A stretch of DNA of 37,740 bases, taken from Candidatus Nitrotoga sp. HW29 (GTDB lineage: Bacteria; Pseudomonadota; Gammaproteobacteria; Burkholderiales; Gallionellaceae). The DNA is taken from positions 1-37,740 of the forward strand of contig NZ_CAKMAA020000096.1 of assembly GCF_924101635.2 (NCBI RefSeq), in the 5' to 3' direction. The position numbers and the translations under genes are program-made. Shown piece by piece: positions 14,988 to 24,645 of this stretch; within the stretch, counting starts at the first letter, position 1; each line of letters begins with the position of its first letter. The notes under the pieces were generated by a model that made no database searches, was not told the origin of the DNA, and saw only the letters and a list, made by a program, of their open reading frames with translations.

Positions 14988-15302
14988 CTAACCAAAACTG
15001 CAAACGTAATCGACTGTGTCCTGTGTATGTATTTCAAAGCTGCTATTCGCAGCCACATTGAACTGCATGCCGGCGGTATAGGTTTTTGCTGCGTCGTCGC
15101 CTGAAATTTTAACTTGACAGGTGCCACTGGTAATTTCCATTAGTTCCGGAGTGCTAACGTTAAAAGTGAGCCGGCTGCCCGGCATTATTACACCGACAGT
15201 CTTGCGTGCGCCATCCGGGAACAGGACGGAGTGAGAAACGCACTTGCCGTCGAAGAACACATTGGCTTTTTTTACGACGCTAACGTTATCGAATTGGGAC
15301 AT
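14988..15302 (-). CDS. ppnP: Pyrimidine/purine nucleoside phosphorylase
   Basis: PpnP (formerly YaiE, DUF1255) is a small cupin-type enzyme that phosphorolyses both purine and pyrimidine nucleosides. The 104-residue sequence shows the family pattern: KANVFFDGKCVSHSV near the N-terminus, KTVGVIMPGS, then TSGTCQVKI and the QFNVAANSSFEI segment. Length and motifs are complete. It lies downstream of argG on the same strand after 65 bases and could be read from the arg transcript or its own promoter. Confidence 0.92.
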   Translation of the reverse strand: MSQFDNVSVVKKANVFFDGKCVSHSVLFPDGARKTVGVIMPGSRLTFNVSTPELMEITSGTCQVKISGDDAAKTYTAGMQFNVAANSSFEIHTQDTVDYVCSFG

Positions 15303-15367
15303 GGATACTCCTGATTGGGGATGAGGTCATTGAAATGTATAAAATTTTTGCGAACAGGTATGAACTC

Positions 15368-16585
15368 CTACCCTAGCTTCGCTGCAATGCGCATTCTAAG
15401 AGCGTTCAGCTTGATAAAACCGGCGGCGTCCTTTTGGTCGTAGGCGCCTTTGTCGTCTTCGAAAGTAGCGATGTTCGGGTCGAACAGCGAATTGGTTTTT
15501 GAATCGCGTCCCACCACGATGACATTGCCCTTGTAAAGCTTGATGCGCACCCAGCCGTTAACTTTTTGCTGTGTGTGATCTATCAGTGTTTGCAGTGCGT
15601 GGCGTTCTGGACTCCACCAATAGCCGTTGTAAATCATACTGGCATAGCGCGGCATTAAATCATCTTTCAGGTGTGCAACTTCGCGGTCCAGTGTGATGGA
15701 TTCTATTGCGCGATGTGCCTTGAGCATGATGGTTCCGCCGGGGGTTTCATAACAGCCGCGTGATTTCATGCCGACGTAACGGTTTTCCACTAGATCAAGA
15801 CGGCCGATACCGTGTTTGCCGCCCAGCTCATTAAGCTTGGCAAGTATCTGGGCCGGGCTCATGGGTGACCCGTTGAGGGCGGTAATGTCGCCGCGCTCGA
15901 ATTCAATATCAAGATACTCAGCTGCATCTGGCGCTTGTTCCGGTGATACTGTCCAGCGCCACATGCTTTCCTCAGCTTCAGCTGCGGGGTTTTCCAGATG
16001 ACGGCCTTCAAAGCTGATATGCAGCAGATTTGCATCCATTGAATAAGGCGATCCACCCTGTTTGTGCTTCATGTCTACGGGGATGCTGTGCTTTTCAGCG
16101 TATGCCATTAATTTTTCGCGTGAGAGCAAGTCCCACTCGCGCCACGGCGCAATTACCTTGATGCTCGGGTTAAGTGCGTAATAGCCTAGTTCGAAACGCA
16201 CCTGATCGTTGCCCTTGCCGGTGGCGCCATGCGACACAGCTTCTGCGCCAGTTTGCTTGGCGATCTCAATTTGGCGCTTGGCGATAAGTGGACGCGCGAT
16301 AGATGTGCCGAGCAGATATTCCCCCTCATACACGGTGTTGGCGCGGAACATCGGGAATACAAAATCGCGTACGAATTCATCGCGCAAATCATCGATAAAA
16401 ATGTTTTCCGGTTTAATGCCGAACTGCAACGCTTTTTTGCGTGCGGGTTCAAGTTCTTCACCTTGGCCAATATCGGCAGTGAAAGTTACGACCTCGCACT
16501 GATAGGTATCCTGTAACCATTTCAGGATCACTGAGGTGTCCAGCCCACCAGAGTAGGCGAGGACAACTTTTTTGATTTCACTCAT
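15368..16585 (-). CDS. argG: Argininosuccinate synthase
   Basis: ArgG joins citrulline and aspartate using ATP, the penultimate step of arginine synthesis. The 405-residue product has the ATP-pyrophosphatase loop AYSGGLDTS at 10-18, the [13 protein letters not shown] substrate segment, [18 protein letters not shown] and the C-terminal region expected of full-length bacterial type 1 ArgG. The ATG has a weak GAGA-type ribosome site. It is the last gene of argD-argF-argG. A GC hairpin sits in the 68-base gap after argF and may reduce transcription into it. No argH is in the window. Confidence 0.97.
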   Translation of the reverse strand: MSEIKKVVLAYSGGLDTSVILKWLQDTYQCEVVTFTADIGQGEELEPARKKALQFGIKPENIFIDDLRDEFVRDFVFPMFRANTVYEGEYLLGTSIARPLIAKRQIEIAKQTGAEAVSHGATGKGNDQVRFELGYYALNPSIKVIAPWREWDLLSREKLMAYAEKHSIPVDMKHKQGGSPYSMDANLLHISFEGRHLENPAAEAEESMWRWTVSPEQAPDAAEYLDIEFERGDITALNGSPMSPAQILAKLNELGGKHGIGRLDLVENRYVGMKSRGCYETPGGTIMLKAHRAIESITLDREVAHLKDDLMPRYASMIYNGYWWSPERHALQTLIDHTQQKVNGWVRIKLYKGNVIVVGRDSKTNSLFDPNIATFEDDKGAYDQKDAAGFIKLNALRMRIAAKLG

Positions 16586-16623
16586 TTCGTTTTTCTCTGT
16601 TTAATAAATTGCCAATGAAAATA

Positions 16624-16639
16624 GGGTGCGCAAGCACCC
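16624..16639 (-). terminator. Hairpin between argF and argG
   Basis: GGGTGC at 16624-16629 and GCACCC at 16634-16639 form a perfect 6-bp GC-rich stem with a 4-base loop. On the minus strand it is followed by TATTTT, the shape of a weak intrinsic terminator. It probably trims read-through from argF to argG or stabilises the argF end. Confidence 0.5.
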
Positions 16640-16653
16640 CCTGCATTTTTACT

Positions 16654-17574
16654 TTAGTTATTCACATTACCTAATAGCAGATATTCCATCAGTGCTTTTT
16701 GTACATGTAATCTATTCTCTGCTTCGTCCCATACTGCGCTTTGCGGGCCGTCAATGACAGCGGCGTCCACTTCTTCTCCGCGATGCGCTGGCAGGCAATG
16801 CATGAACAGTGCATCCGATTTGGCGACGGACATCATTTCTGTATCCACAATCCAGTCGGCGAACGCTTTGCGACGTGCATCGTTTTCGCGCTCAAAGCCC
16901 ATGCTGGTCCAGACATCGGTGGTAACCAGGTCGGCATTGCGTGCCGCGTCCATCGGATCAGCAAATTCCTCGTAGTGATCTTCGCCGAATAGTCCGGCGC
17001 GTTCTGGTTCAACTTCATAGCCAGGAGGAGTGGAAACATGAACATTGAAATCAAACACTTCTGCTGCTTGTAGCCAGGTGTTGCATACATTGTTTGAATC
17101 GCCGATCCACGCTATGGTTTTGCCCTGAATGGAACCACGTTGTTCGATATAGGTGTAGATGTCAGCCAATATTTGACAGGGGTGATATTCATTGGTCAGG
17201 CCGTTAATCACCGGCACTCTTGAATTTGCGGCAAAGCGTTCGATAATTTCCTGTTCGAAAGTACGGATCATCACTAAGTCACTCATGCGAGAGATAACTT
17301 GCGCAGCGTCTTCGACCGGCTCACCGCGCCCCAATTGCGAATCGCGCGTATTGAGATAAATGGCATTGCCACCAAGTTGTTGCATGCCGGCCTCAAATGA
17401 TAGGCGTGTACGCGTGGAGCTTTTCTCAAAGATCATCACTAAAGTGCGATCCACTAGTGGATGATAGAGCTGGTAGTTTTTGAAGTGTTGTTTGATGATG
17501 CGTGCACGCGTGAACATGTGTTCGAATTCTGCATGGGTAAAGTCTTTGAATTGTAAAAAATGTTTAATGCTCAC
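16654..17574 (-). CDS. argF: Ornithine carbamoyltransferase
   Basis: ArgF makes citrulline from ornithine and carbamoyl phosphate. The 306-residue product has the carbamoyl-phosphate motif SSTRTR at 52-57, the HPCQILAD segment, the DSNNVCNTW region and the ornithine-binding FMHCLPAHRGEEV near the C-terminus. The start is GTG (minus strand, 17572-17574), one base after the argD stop, so translation is coupled to argD. No residue of the active site is missing. Confidence 0.97.
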   Translation of the reverse strand: MSIKHFLQFKDFTHAEFEHMFTRARIIKQHFKNYQLYHPLVDRTLVMIFEKSSTRTRLSFEAGMQQLGGNAIYLNTRDSQLGRGEPVEDAAQVISRMSDLVMIRTFEQEIIERFAANSRVPVINGLTNEYHPCQILADIYTYIEQRGSIQGKTIAWIGDSNNVCNTWLQAAEVFDFNVHVSTPPGYEVEPERAGLFGEDHYEEFADPMDAARNADLVTTDVWTSMGFERENDARRKAFADWIVDTEMMSVAKSDALFMHCLPAHRGEEVDAAVIDGPQSAVWDEAENRLHVQKALMEYLLLGNVNN

Positions 17575-17575
17575 G

Positions 17576-18754
17576 TTATGTGCCTTGCGCTAGGAAATCA
17601 GTAATAAGCGGGCATAGCTTATCCAGCAATTGCAGCGCTTCTGCGGAAGTGAGGATCATTGCGGGTAGCAGCCGAATAACGTTGTCAGCGGTGACGTTGA
17701 TTAACAATCCTTGTGTCAAGGCTTGCTTTACCAGTTCTCCGCAGGGCCTGCTTAATTCAATGCCGATAATCAGCCCTTGTCCCCGAATTTCCACCACACC
17801 AGCTACTGTGGCTAGACGTGTGCGTAAGTTCTGCTGTAGAAATTCACCCACCATAGCGGCATGCGCCACCAGCTGGTCTTCTTCCATTATCGTCAGTGTG
17901 GTTAGTACAGCTACGCATGCCAACGGGTTGCCGCCGAAAGTAGAGCCATGATTGCCAGGCTTAAAGGTACCCGTCGCTTTGCCGGCAGCCAGACAGGCGC
18001 CGACAGGAATGCCGGAGCCGACACCTTTGGCTAGCGTCATTACGTCCGGTAGAATGTTTGTGTGTTGATGGGCGAACCATTTGCCCGTGCGGCCAATACC
18101 GCATTGCACTTCATCCAGCATTAACAACCAGTTGTGTTGATCACAGATGTTACGTAGTTGCTCGAGATAATGGATGTCCAAGGTGCGGATTCCGCCTTCA
18201 CCTTGAATGGGTTCAATCAGCACCGCTACGACGTCGTGGTTGTGTTCGGCGACCTGATGTATGGCATCCAGATCATTATACGGAACGCGCACAAAACCTG
18301 TCACGAGCGGCTCGAATCCCGCCTGTACTTTGCGGTTGCCGGTGGCGGACAGGGTGGCTAATGTACGGCCATGGAATGCTTTTTCCATGACGATAATGGC
18401 GGGGTTATCAATACCTTGCTGATGACCATATAGACGCGCCAACTTGATCGCAGCTTCATTAGCCTCGCAGCCAGAATTGCACAAGAACATCTCTTGCATG
18501 TTGGCCAGCGTACATAATTTGTTGGCTGCGGCTTCTTGTTCGTTTATTTGATACAAGTTGGAAACGTGTATCAGTTTGTTGATTTGCTCAGTAAGCGCCG
18601 TGGTGAAGCGTGGATGGGCATGCCCCAGCGTGTTAACAGCGATACCGGATAGCGCATCAAGGTAGCGTTTGCCATTACTGTCCCACAGCCAAACACCTTC
18701 TCCATGTGTGAAGGAGATTGGCAGGCGAGCGTAGGTGTTCATCAAGTGTGGCAT
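17576..18754 (-). CDS. argD: Acetylornithine aminotransferase
   Basis: ArgD is a PLP enzyme that converts N-acetylglutamate semialdehyde to N-acetylornithine (and may serve lysine synthesis). The PLP lysine lies in TLAKGVGSGIPVGA, and the LDEVQCGIGRTG and NSGCEANEAAIKLAR segments are intact. The frame stays open up to 18838 with a TTG, but homologous proteins begin at MNTYARLP. The ATG at 18752-18754 (MPHLMNTYARLP) is therefore preferred, giving 392 residues. The extra upstream codons contain a strong hairpin and read as leader. It is the first gene of argD-argF-argG. Confidence 0.93.
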   Translation of the reverse strand: MPHLMNTYARLPISFTHGEGVWLWDSNGKRYLDALSGIAVNTLGHAHPRFTTALTEQINKLIHVSNLYQINEQEAAANKLCTLANMQEMFLCNSGCEANEAAIKLARLYGHQQGIDNPAIIVMEKAFHGRTLATLSATGNRKVQAGFEPLVTGFVRVPYNDLDAIHQVAEHNHDVVAVLIEPIQGEGGIRTLDIHYLEQLRNICDQHNWLLMLDEVQCGIGRTGKWFAHQHTNILPDVMTLAKGVGSGIPVGACLAAGKATGTFKPGNHGSTFGGNPLACVAVLTTLTIMEEDQLVAHAAMVGEFLQQNLRTRLATVAGVVEIRGQGLIIGIELSRPCGELVKQALTQGLLINVTADNVIRLLPAMILTSAEALQLLDKLCPLITDFLAQGT

Positions 18755-18768
18755 AGATAGAATGACAG

Positions 18769-18787
18769 ACGGCGGCATGGCCGCCGT
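18769..18787 (-). promoter_or_regulatory. Strong hairpin in the argD leader
   Basis: ACGGCGGC at 18769-18776 and GCCGCCGT at 18780-18787 are perfect arms around a 3-base loop, 14 bases upstream of the preferred argD ATG. No T-run follows. It may affect ribosome access or transcript stability. Confidence 0.5.
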
Positions 18788-18838
18788 ATTAAGTTCAGGA
18801 AAGGGTCTATATTGAGCTAAATTGCCTCGATTGTGCAA

Positions 18839-19227
18839 GAGGAAAATTTATATTGCACTCTAAAGTTAAATTCGCCAAGTATTGGTATTTAATGGCATCA
18901 ATAAGATATCAAAGATATTGTGATGATATCATTTCAAGGTTTATTGTCGAAGGTGTCTCAATAATCCCGAATTACAGTGAGGCTGTTTTGTGTACAAAAC
19001 AGCAAGCCAGGTTTGTGTTTTTGGCCGGATAAGCGCGATGATTAAGTTGCTACTGAGATGCAGCCGAGTTTAATAGTATTGGTGTTTAGCGCGAGTGCGA
19101 AGCCACGGGTGTTAAGTGCCCTGATAGTACAATTATTTGTGTGATTTAGAATTGCTAGTGCGTGCAAATAGTAGATTGGATGTTCGTTGAAGGCGATGAT
19201 TCATGAGTTTGGCAAACCAAAGCACTA
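18839..19227. other. Spacer upstream of argD, with palindromes
   Basis: No gene is supported. It should hold the argD promoter on the minus strand (a TATAAA-like box close to 18850 without a well-spaced -35). GATATC occurs at 18905-18910 and again at 18925-18930, 20 bases apart, the second within the 10-bp palindrome ATGATATCAT (18923-18932). A 22-base palindrome at 18982-19003 is listed separately. Confidence 0.5.
18982..19003. repeat. 22-base palindrome GCTGTTTTGT-GT-ACAAAACAGC
   Basis: Ten-base arms at 18982-18991 and 18994-19003 are perfect inverted copies with a 2-base centre. The tight centre fits a dimeric protein site better than an RNA hairpin, though a 9-bp stem with a TGTA loop is also possible. 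It lies about 230 bases upstream of the argD ATG and does not resemble the ArgR box consensus. Confidence 0.5.
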
Positions 19228-19254
19228 AAGCCGACAGTATTTGGCTGTCGGCTT
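19228..19254 (-). terminator. Intrinsic terminator of rpsT
   Basis: AAGCCGACAG at 19228-19237 and CTGTCGGCTT at 19245-19254 are perfect 10-bp arms with a 7-base loop. On the minus strand a TTTAG sequence follows. It begins 23 bases after the rpsT stop codon. Confidence 0.75.
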
Positions 19255-19277
19255 GTTGGGGTGTTCGGTCGATATTC

Positions 19278-19541
19278 TTAAGCCATTGCCTTGATAGCAG
19301 CAGATAGGCGGCTCTTGTGACGTGCGGCCTTATTTTTATGAATGATCTTTTTGTCGGCGATTGAATCCACGATGCTGGTTGATTCGATGAAAACGGCTTG
19401 TGCCACAGCTTTGTCGCCAACTTCAATAGCTTTAGCTACTTTTTTAATGGCAGTGCGCAGCTCAGAGCGCAGACTCGTATTATGTTCGCGTTGTTTGCTT
19501 GCTTGCCGCGCGCGTTTTCTAGCTTGTGCAGTATTTGCCAT
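19278..19541 (-). CDS. rpsT: 30S ribosomal protein S20
   Basis: S20 binds 16S rRNA during assembly of the small subunit. The 87-residue product is Lys/Arg/Ala-rich, starts [13 protein letters not shown] and contains the conserved [15 protein letters not shown] and the C-terminal [16 protein letters not shown]. The frame is open further upstream, but the ATG at 19539-19541 with AAGGAG 6 bases before it is the true start. It stands alone, with a clear promoter and terminator, divergent from hisC. Confidence 0.97.
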   Translation of the reverse strand: MANTAQARKRARQASKQREHNTSLRSELRTAIKKVAKAIEVGDKAVAQAVFIESTSIVDSIADKKIIHKNKAARHKSRLSAAIKAMA

Positions 19542-19581
19542 GGCAACTCCTTGAGAATTTCTCTCGCAATATAAAGGGCGA

Positions 19582-19610
19582 ATTATACGAAGGCTTGCCA
19601 ACTTTAGCAA
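19582..19610 (-). promoter_or_regulatory. rpsT promoter
   Basis: On the minus strand TTGCTA (19605-19610) and TATAAT (19582-19587) are separated by exactly 17 bases. The -10 is perfect and the -35 matches four of six positions. Transcription would begin near 19575, about 34 bases before the rpsT ATG, consistent with a strongly expressed ribosomal gene. Confidence 0.75.
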
Positions 19611-19775
19611 TTGTTTGTTTTTTCTGTGCTGTGGGCTTTGACTGTGGCTGTGCCCATGTATGACATGGTTTCAAGCGCTGGCCTGGGCAAAAAATATTGC
19701 AATGCCAAAGGAAATTTGGCCGGAATGTAGCAGGATTTAGGATAAAATGTTGTTGTTTAACAGTGCCGATAATTC

Positions 19776-20867
19776 ATGCCTACCAATTTTGGTGTAACAC
19801 CTGAAAACTTGCTCCGTCAAGAAGTGCTTGATTTGAAAGCTTACCCTGTGCCCGATAGTGCTGGCATGGTTAAGCTGGACGCGATGGAGAACCCTTACCC
19901 ATTGCCACAGTCATTGCGTGAGGAGATCGCTTGTCTGGTGGCGGACGCCGCTATCAATCGATATCCTGATGCCGATACTCAGCGACTAAAAACCTGTATT
20001 CGCGCTGTGATCGGCTTGCCACAGGACTGGGATATATTGCTTGGAAATGGGTCGGATGAGATTATTCAGCTGTTGGCGCTTGCAGTTGCTAGGCCAAATG
20101 CTACATTGTTGAGCGTCGAGCCATCATTCGTAATGTATAAAATGATCGCGACTTTTACTGGGATGCAGTATGTTGGTGTACCGCTGACAGAAGATTTTGC
20201 GCTGGATCTGCCTGCCATGATGACTGCCATTCAGCGTCATCAGCCCGCACTAATATTTTTGTCCTATCCAAATAATCCCACTGGAAATCTGTTTGATGTT
20301 GAAGCTATCGCTCAAATTATTGAAGCTGCCCCCGGTTTGGTGGTAGTGGATGAAGCCTATTATGCTTTTACCAATGCCAGTTTTATGTCCATGCTGGCGC
20401 GTTATCCAAATCTGTTGGTAATGCGGACATTCTCCAAGCTTGGCATGGCTGGTTTGCGTTTGGGTTTTATGGTGGGTAGCAAGGCGTGGCTAGCGCAGTT
20501 AGAAAAGCTCCGTTTGCCGTATAATGTGAGTCTGTTGACACAGCAGGTTGCGGAAAGATTGTTGCAGCATCACGATGTGCTATTGCGGCAGGCTGAGCAG
20601 ATCAAACAAGATCGTGCTTGGCTATATGAGCGGCTGGTGGGAGTGGCAGATGTACGACCTTATGTGAGTGATGCCAATTTCATCTTATTTCGTGTGATGC
20701 ATGCTGAAAAGGTTTTTCAGGGGCTGAAAAATCGGGGGGTCTTAATTAAGAATTTGAGTAAATCCCACCCACTGTTGGTTGATTGTCTACGCGTTACGGT
20801 GGGCACTCCGCAAGAGAATGAACAGTTCATACGGGCATTGCAGGAAAGTATTCATCAATTTGTTTAG
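19776..20867 (+). CDS. hisC: Histidinol-phosphate aminotransferase
   Basis: HisC is a PLP enzyme that transaminates imidazole-acetol phosphate to histidinol phosphate. The 363-residue product has the family NPYPLP near residue 39, YPNNPTG at 164-170, DEAYY at 192-196 and the PLP lysine K221 in [14 protein letters not shown]. It begins the his gene run in this window. hisG and hisD, which precede hisC in many relatives, are not here. No strong ribosome site is seen, and a TAAAAT at 19743-19748 may be the -10. hisB follows after 20 bases. Confidence 0.95.
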   Translation: MPTNFGVTPENLLRQEVLDLKAYPVPDSAGMVKLDAMENPYPLPQSLREEIACLVADAAINRYPDADTQRLKTCIRAVIGLPQDWDILLGNGSDEIIQLLALAVARPNATLLSVEPSFVMYKMIATFTGMQYVGVPLTEDFALDLPAMMTAIQRHQPALIFLSYPNNPTGNLFDVEAIAQIIEAAPGLVVVDEAYYAFTNASFMSMLARYPNLLVMRTFSKLGMAGLRLGFMVGSKAWLAQLEKLRLPYNVSLLTQQVAERLLQHHDVLLRQAEQIKQDRAWLYERLVGVADVRPYVSDANFILFRVMHAEKVFQGLKNRGVLIKNLSKSHPLLVDCLRVTVGTPQENEQFIRALQESIHQFV

Positions 20868-20887
20868 GCTGTCCATTAGGAAAAATT

Positions 20888-21475
20888 ATGCGTAGTGCGC
20901 AAGTTACTCGTAATACTCTGGAAACTCAGATCACAATAAAGCTGGATTTAGATGGTAGCGGTAAGGTTAAATTCGACACCGGTTTGCCTTTCCTCGAGCA
21001 TATGCTCGATCAAGTTGCGCGTCATGGCATGGTTGATTTGGATATCGTTGCCAAGGGTGATCTTCATATTGATGCGCATCACACTGTTGAGGATATTGGT
21101 ATCGCTCTTGGTCAAGCGTTTAGCCAAGCGGTAGAAGACAAAAAGGGATTACGTCGTTACGGCCATGCTTATGTCCCACTGGATGAGGCGTTGTCGCGCG
21201 TGGTGTTGGATATTTCCGGCCGTCCCGGTTTGGTGTTTAATGTGAACTTTGTGCGTTCCAACATAGGTGAATTTGATGTGGACTTGGTTCATGAGTTTTT
21301 TCAAGGCTTTGTCAATCATGCGCTGGTGACATTGCACATCGACAATTTGGTTGGCAAAAATGCTCACCATCAGGCGGAAACTGTATTCAAGGCATTTGGT
21401 CGTGCTTTGCGCATGGCGCTGGAGGTTGACTCGCGTATGGTAGGCATGATGCCCTCCACAAAGGGTACATTGTGA
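20888..21475 (+). CDS. hisB: Imidazoleglycerol-phosphate dehydratase
   Basis: This enzyme dehydrates imidazoleglycerol phosphate in histidine synthesis and uses two manganese ions. The 195-residue product is the single-domain form with both metal-binding repeats, HHTVED at 64-69 and HHQAE at 160-164, and the conserved [11 protein letters not shown] and [15 protein letters not shown] ends. The phosphatase domain found in the E. coli fused HisB is absent. AGGAAA precedes the ATG. A 106-base gap separates it from hisH and includes a small AT-rich hairpin at 21524-21538. Confidence 0.97.
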   Translation: MRSAQVTRNTLETQITIKLDLDGSGKVKFDTGLPFLEHMLDQVARHGMVDLDIVAKGDLHIDAHHTVEDIGIALGQAFSQAVEDKKGLRRYGHAYVPLDEALSRVVLDISGRPGLVFNVNFVRSNIGEFDVDLVHEFFQGFVNHALVTLHIDNLVGKNAHHQAETVFKAFGRALRMALEVDSRMVGMMPSTKGTL

Positions 21476-21581
21476 AGACTCTTAAGGCACTTCAATAAAC
21501 AAAGTAATGAATGAGATAATGTGCTCAATAAAATTGAGTGTTGTATGTTGTGGATTTGGATTGTAGAAATCACATACAGCT

Positions 21582-22217
21582 ATGGTAGATATTGCGATAA
21601 TTGATTACGGCATGGGCAATCTACGCTCCGTGCATCAAGCATTGCGCACCGTCGCGCCAACTGCATCCATCATGGTTACTGACGACCCGCAAGAAATTTT
21701 ACAGGCGGCGCGTGTGGTTTTTCCTGGTCAAGGTGCGATGCCGGACTGTATTCGCGAGTTAGAGATGCGCGGGTTGCGAGCGGCAGTACTGCACGCGGCG
21801 CGGACCAAGCCTTTTCTTGGTATTTGTATCGGCTTGCAAATGCTGTTTGAACATAGTGAGGAAGGCGATATTCCGGGGTTGTCCATCCTGCCGGGCAGAG
21901 TAGTGCGCTTCGCCAGCAATCTGTGCGATGCGCAGAATAATAAGTTGAAGGTGCCGCACATGGGATGGAATGAAGTGCACCATGCCAACCATCCGCTGTG
22001 GGAAGGTATAGATCAGAACGCGCGCTTTTATTTTGTGCATAGTTATTATGTGTGTCCCCAGGATGCACAGTTTGTGCAGGCCACTAGTTGCTATCCGCAA
22101 CCGTTTATTTGTGCCGTGGCGCGCGATAATTTATTTGCCGTGCAATTTCATCCGGAGAAAAGCCAGGGTGCCGGACTGATGCTGCTGAAAAACTTTGTGA
22201 ATTGGATACCAGTTTAA
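21582..22217 (+). CDS. hisH: Imidazole glycerol phosphate synthase, glutaminase subunit
   Basis: HisH releases ammonia from glutamine and feeds it to HisF. The 211-residue class-I amidotransferase has YGMGNLRSV at 9-17, the nucleophile C82 in GICIGLQ, and the H190/E192 pair in FHPEKSQG. All three triad residues are present. No strong ribosome site precedes the ATG, so expression may depend on the upstream transcript. hisA follows after 36 bases. Confidence 0.96.
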   Translation: MVDIAIIDYGMGNLRSVHQALRTVAPTASIMVTDDPQEILQAARVVFPGQGAMPDCIRELEMRGLRAAVLHAARTKPFLGICIGLQMLFEHSEEGDIPGLSILPGRVVRFASNLCDAQNNKLKVPHMGWNEVHHANHPLWEGIDQNARFYFVHSYYVCPQDAQFVQATSCYPQPFICAVARDNLFAVQFHPEKSQGAGLMLLKNFVNWIPV

Positions 22218-22253
22218 TTTTTTATTTTTGTTGATCTTGTTAATAGTGCTGCC

Positions 22254-23012
22254 ATGTTGATTATTCCTGCGATTGATTTGAAAGATGGACATTGCGTACG
22301 CCTGCGCCAAGGGATGATGGAAGACGCCACGGTGTTTTCAGAAGATCCGGCAGCGATGGCGTTACATTGGTTAAAACAGGGCGCGAGACGAATGCACCTT
22401 GTTGATTTGAATGGTGCTTTTGCCGGTAGGCCTAAGAACGAGGCAGCTGTCCGCAGCATCGTGGAAGCGGTTGGATTGGATGTGCCAATTCAGTTGGGGG
22501 GAGGGATTCGCGATCTAGAAACCATAGAGCGCTACCTTGATATTGGAGTAACTTATGTCATTATCGGCACTGCAGCGGTGAAAACCCCGGGATTTTTACA
22601 TGAAGCCTGCGATGCTTTCCCGGGGCATATCATGGTAGGGCTCGATGCAAATGCTGGCAAAGTGGCGGTGGACGGTTGGTCCAAGGTGACTGGACATGAT
22701 GTACTGGATTTGGCTAAGCGTTTTGAAAGTTATGGTATTGAAGCGATCATCTATACTGACATCGGACGTGATGGCATGTTATCTGGCGTAAACATTCCCG
22801 CAACTGTGGAGTTGGCGCGTGAACTTACTGTCCCGGTCATTGCCAGCGGTGGTATTACCAATCTTGATGATGTGCATGCGCTGTGCGCGGTACAGGATGA
22901 TGGAATTGCGGGTGCGATAACGGGCCGAGCCATCTATGAAGAGACTTTGAACTTTGCCGCGGCACAAAAATTGGCGGATACACTAACTACCAATAGAAAT
23001 GTGAAGCGCTAA
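22254..23012 (+). CDS. hisA: ProFAR isomerase (HisA)
   Basis: HisA isomerises the ProFAR aminoaldose to the aminoketose PRFAR. The 252-residue (beta/alpha)8 barrel has the catalytic D8 in IPAIDLKDG, the phosphate loop GGGIRD at 82-87, D131 in VGLDAN and the second catalytic D169 in YTDIGRDGM. It is paralogous to hisF, 43 bases downstream. No insertion or truncation is seen. Confidence 0.96.
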   Translation: MLIIPAIDLKDGHCVRLRQGMMEDATVFSEDPAAMALHWLKQGARRMHLVDLNGAFAGRPKNEAAVRSIVEAVGLDVPIQLGGGIRDLETIERYLDIGVTYVIIGTAAVKTPGFLHEACDAFPGHIMVGLDANAGKVAVDGWSKVTGHDVLDLAKRFESYGIEAIIYTDIGRDGMLSGVNIPATVELARELTVPVIASGGITNLDDVHALCAVQDDGIAGAITGRAIYEETLNFAAAQKLADTLTTNRNVKR

Positions 23013-23055
23013 GTTTCAAGGTTTCTATTCTCTAATATACATTTACTTAAATAAT

Positions 23056-23814
23056 ATGCTGGCCAAACGTATCATTCCTTGTCTAGATGTAACCGCTGGT
23101 CGCGTGGTCAAGGGAGTTCATTTTGTTGAGTTGCGTGATGCGGGCGACCCGGTAGAAATTGCATGTCGATATGACGAGCAGGGCGCAGACGAGTTAACCT
23201 TTCTTGACATCACCGCCAGTTCCGATGACCGTGGTATTTTGTTTCGTATTATTGAGCAGGTGGCCGAGCAGATTTTTATCCCTCTTACTGTAGGTGGCGG
23301 TGTGCGTCAGGTGGAAGATGTACGTAACCTGCTTAATGCGGGTGCCGATAAGGTAAGCATTAACACGTCCGCTGTGCTCAATCCGCAACTGGTGGCGGAT
23401 GCGGCGGGACGCTATGGTTCACAATGTATTGTAGTGGCAATAGATGCAAAGCAGATACAGCCTGGTCGTTGGGAGGTATTCACCCATGGCGGACGCCGGG
23501 CTACCGGTTTCGGTGTGGTGGAATGGGCTACAAAGATGCAGGCACTGGGTGCGGGAGAGATTTTGCTCACCAGCATGGATCGTGACGGCAGCAAAATTGG
23601 TTACGATTTACAACTTGTTCGTGCAGTGACGGATGCGCTGGAAATCCCTCTCATTGCCAGTGGCGGTGCGGGTACTCTTCAGCATTTGGTGGACGGTGTG
23701 CAGTTGGGTGGCGCGGATGCGGTGTTGGCGGCCAGTATTTTTCACTATGGTGAATACACGATACAGCAGGCTAAGCGATATATGGCACAGCAAGGTATTG
23801 AGATGCGGTTATGA
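23056..23814 (+). CDS. hisF: Imidazole glycerol phosphate synthase, cyclase subunit
   Basis: HisF uses ammonia from HisH to make imidazole glycerol phosphate and AICAR from PRFAR. The 252-residue barrel has the catalytic D11 in [14 protein letters not shown] and D130 in VAIDAK, the GGGVR phosphate loop at 80-84 and a second at ASGGAGT. The stop overlaps the hisI start by 4 bases. The ATG lacks a clear ribosome site, as for hisA and hisH. Confidence 0.96.
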   Translation: MLAKRIIPCLDVTAGRVVKGVHFVELRDAGDPVEIACRYDEQGADELTFLDITASSDDRGILFRIIEQVAEQIFIPLTVGGGVRQVEDVRNLLNAGADKVSINTSAVLNPQLVADAAGRYGSQCIVVAIDAKQIQPGRWEVFTHGGRRATGFGVVEWATKMQALGAGEILLTSMDRDGSKIGYDLQLVRAVTDALEIPLIASGGAGTLQHLVDGVQLGGADAVLAASIFHYGEYTIQQAKRYMAQQGIEMRL

Positions 23815-24209
23815 GCGACACCTGGTTGAATAAAGTAAGCTGGGCGGCAGATGGCTTAGTGCCAGTTATCACACAGGATGCAAGTACAGGTTGCGTGCTT
23901 ATGATGGCATGGATGAACCGCGAGGCTTTTAAGCGTACTGTCCAATCGGGCGAGGCAACATATTGGTCGCGCTCGCGTAAAAAGCTGTGGCATAAGGGCG
24001 AAGAGTCCGGCAATATTCAACGGGTGCAGGAAATTCGTCTTGATTGCGATGGCGATGCGATTTTGTTGAAAGTGCAGCAGACTGGCGGAATCGCTTGCCA
24101 TACCGGGCGAGCCAGCTGTTTCTTTAGTCGTCTGGAAAAAGATAAGTGGGTAGAAATCGACCCGGTATTAAAAGCACCTGACGAAATTTATCAAAAAACC
24201 GCTAAGTAA
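23811..24209 (+). CDS. hisI: Phosphoribosyl-AMP cyclohydrolase
   Basis: HisI opens the adenine ring of PR-AMP. The 132-residue product has the MMAWMNREA and [14 protein letters not shown] motifs, the acidic metal site D78-C79-D80-G-D82 and the zinc cysteines C96 (IACHTG) and C103 (SCFF). It is the monofunctional form. PR-ATP pyrophosphatase is encoded separately by hisE, which starts on the last base of the hisI stop. Confidence 0.96.
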   Translation: MSDTWLNKVSWAADGLVPVITQDASTGCVLMMAWMNREAFKRTVQSGEATYWSRSRKKLWHKGEESGNIQRVQEIRLDCDGDAILLKVQQTGGIACHTGRASCFFSRLEKDKWVEIDPVLKAPDEIYQKTAK

Positions 24210-24541
24210 TGAAAAACGACATTTTGCAACAATTGACGGAAACAATAGTGGCGCGTAAAAGTGCGGCAGTTGAAAGCTCATATGTAGCCAAATTGTTTAG
24301 CAAAGGCGAAGATGCCATTTTGAAAAAAGTCGGCGAAGAAGCCACTGAAGTGCTGTTGGCCGCTAAAAGCGGCGATAAACAACATTTGATATACGAAACT
24401 GCTGATCTGTGGTTTCATTGTATGGTATTACTGGCGCAACATGGCTTGAGCGCAAGCGATGTATTGAAGGAGCTGGCGCAACGAGTAGGGGTTTCCGGGC
24501 TTGATGAGAAGGCCAGTCGTAAAGGTAGCGATGTCTCTTAA
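24209..24541 (+). CDS. hisE: Phosphoribosyl-ATP pyrophosphatase
   Basis: HisE removes pyrophosphate from PR-ATP, the second step of histidine synthesis. The 110-residue all-helical MazG-like protein has the metal-binding [14 protein letters not shown] and the [13 protein letters not shown] helix. Its start shares one base with the hisI stop, so it is translationally coupled. It is the last his gene, followed by a hairpin terminator. Confidence 0.95.
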   Translation: MKNDILQQLTETIVARKSAAVESSYVAKLFSKGEDAILKKVGEEATEVLLAAKSGDKQHLIYETADLWFHCMVLLAQHGLSASDVLKELAQRVGVSGLDEKASRKGSDVS

Positions 24542-24572
24542 GATTTTACTTTTTATTATTAGGAAGGAATTT

Positions 24573-24601
24573 ACCGATATGGCGCGTGTCTATCGGTTTT
24601 C
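24573..24601 (+). terminator. Terminator after hisE
   Basis: ACCGATA at 24573-24579 and TATCGGT at 24591-24597 are perfect arms around an 11-base loop, followed by TTTC. This is an intrinsic terminator shape that would separate the his genes from the HIT-tat genes, although a short tail makes read-through likely. Confidence 0.55.
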
Positions 24602-24645
24602 TGACCCGATTATTTAGAATGTTGGGTGGAATTTAGGAGGCAAGA

